The position numbers were made by a program, and so were the translations under genes. Below the pieces are notes generated by a model. It saw only the letters and a list, made by a program, of their open reading frames with translations. It did not search any database and was not told the origin of the DNA. 64,000 nt of DNA. Origin: CAXMMR01 sp963692975 (lineage in GTDB: Bacteria > Pseudomonadota > Alphaproteobacteria > Acetobacterales > Acetobacteraceae). The DNA lies in contig CAXMMR010000031.1 in the NCBI GenBank assembly GCA_963692975.2, positions 151,307-215,306 on the forward strand, read 5' to 3'. Below are positions 63,963 to 64,000 of this stretch, one piece after another. Position 1 is the first letter of the stretch; each line of letters begins with the position of its first letter.

Positions 63963-64000
63963 TTACGGAATGATGGTTTGGCGGATGGCGCGGGTCCAAG
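63963..64000 (-). CDS. Possible C-terminus of a gene entering from the right edge
   Basis: Twelve codons (WTRAIRQTIIP then TAA at 63965-63963) on the minus strand, open to the window edge. The codon pattern fits the right-hand genome, but the piece is too short to identify. Confidence 0.25.
   Translation of the reverse strand, partial: WTRAIRQTIIP

Overview
The window looks like two unrelated genomes joined at about position 44,750. From 1 to ~44,750 the DNA is very GC-rich and alphaproteobacterial. A pentose-phosphate operon with a fused transaldolase/phosphoglucose isomerase points to an acetic-acid-bacterium relative (Acetobacteraceae), although no species marker is present. Its intergenic gaps hold two families of compound palindromes, none of which occurs right of 44,620. 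From ~44,760 to 64,000 codon use is different (many GCG/CGA/ACG codons), the repeats are absent and a second rpiA appears. I cannot name that organism; the style would fit a deep-branching soil phylum such as Vulcanimicrobiota/Eremiobacterota, which is only a guess. At the join a kdpE tail on one side and a cox-type FAD subunit on the other are both cut, so a chimeric metagenome contig is the simplest explanation.

Left part. A truncated SNF2 helicase (3-1307) is followed by a glycine-rich, RTX-like surface protein (1528-3069, minus). Next come an RND efflux adaptor and pump (3505-8049) with a promoter overlapped by a TetR-type operator, and a ferredoxin-NADP reductase. A nine-gene sugar-phosphate cluster runs from 9256 to 20579: tkt, tal-pgi, gnd, zwf, two HAD phosphatases, pgl, rpiA, gntK. 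Copper-delivery genes for cytochrome oxidase (PCuAC, SCO1) lie divergent from uvrB, followed by folB and uvrC. Then come an XRE regulator, an unusual alpha/beta-hydrolase fused to a gluconate-dehydrogenase-subunit-3-like domain and coupled to a GMC oxidoreductase, an LLM monooxygenase, an SDR, pepN, an aminotransferase, a TesB/MaoC pair, a [2Fe-2S] ferredoxin, small hypothetical genes, a decayed HlyD-type adaptor, a second SDR and a GH15 glucoamylase-like enzyme whose start is frameshifted.

Right part. The minus strand starts with hydrolase-coxG-coxM, cut at the join. A frameshifted small secreted protein follows. A tightly overlapping branched-chain amino-acid operon reads ilvC-ilvB-ilvN-leuC-leuD-leuB on the minus strand, and every gene boundary is a 4-bp stop/start overlap. 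It is preceded by a readable attenuator: a 26-residue leader peptide with the run Val-Val-Ile-Val-Leu-Val, mutually exclusive pairing segments and a terminator. A second rpiA is divergent from it. PBP1C and a giant alpha-2-macroglobulin lipoprotein lacking the thioester motif are divergent neighbours. A GNAT acetyltransferase and a substrate-binding protein close the window.

No tRNA, rRNA, CRISPR array or intact insertion sequence was seen. The observations most worth checking are the join, the ilv attenuator, the hydrolase/subunit-3/GMC module, the two palindrome families (one supplies the 3' end of gntK) and a 14-bp tandem repeat that has displaced the start codon of tesB.
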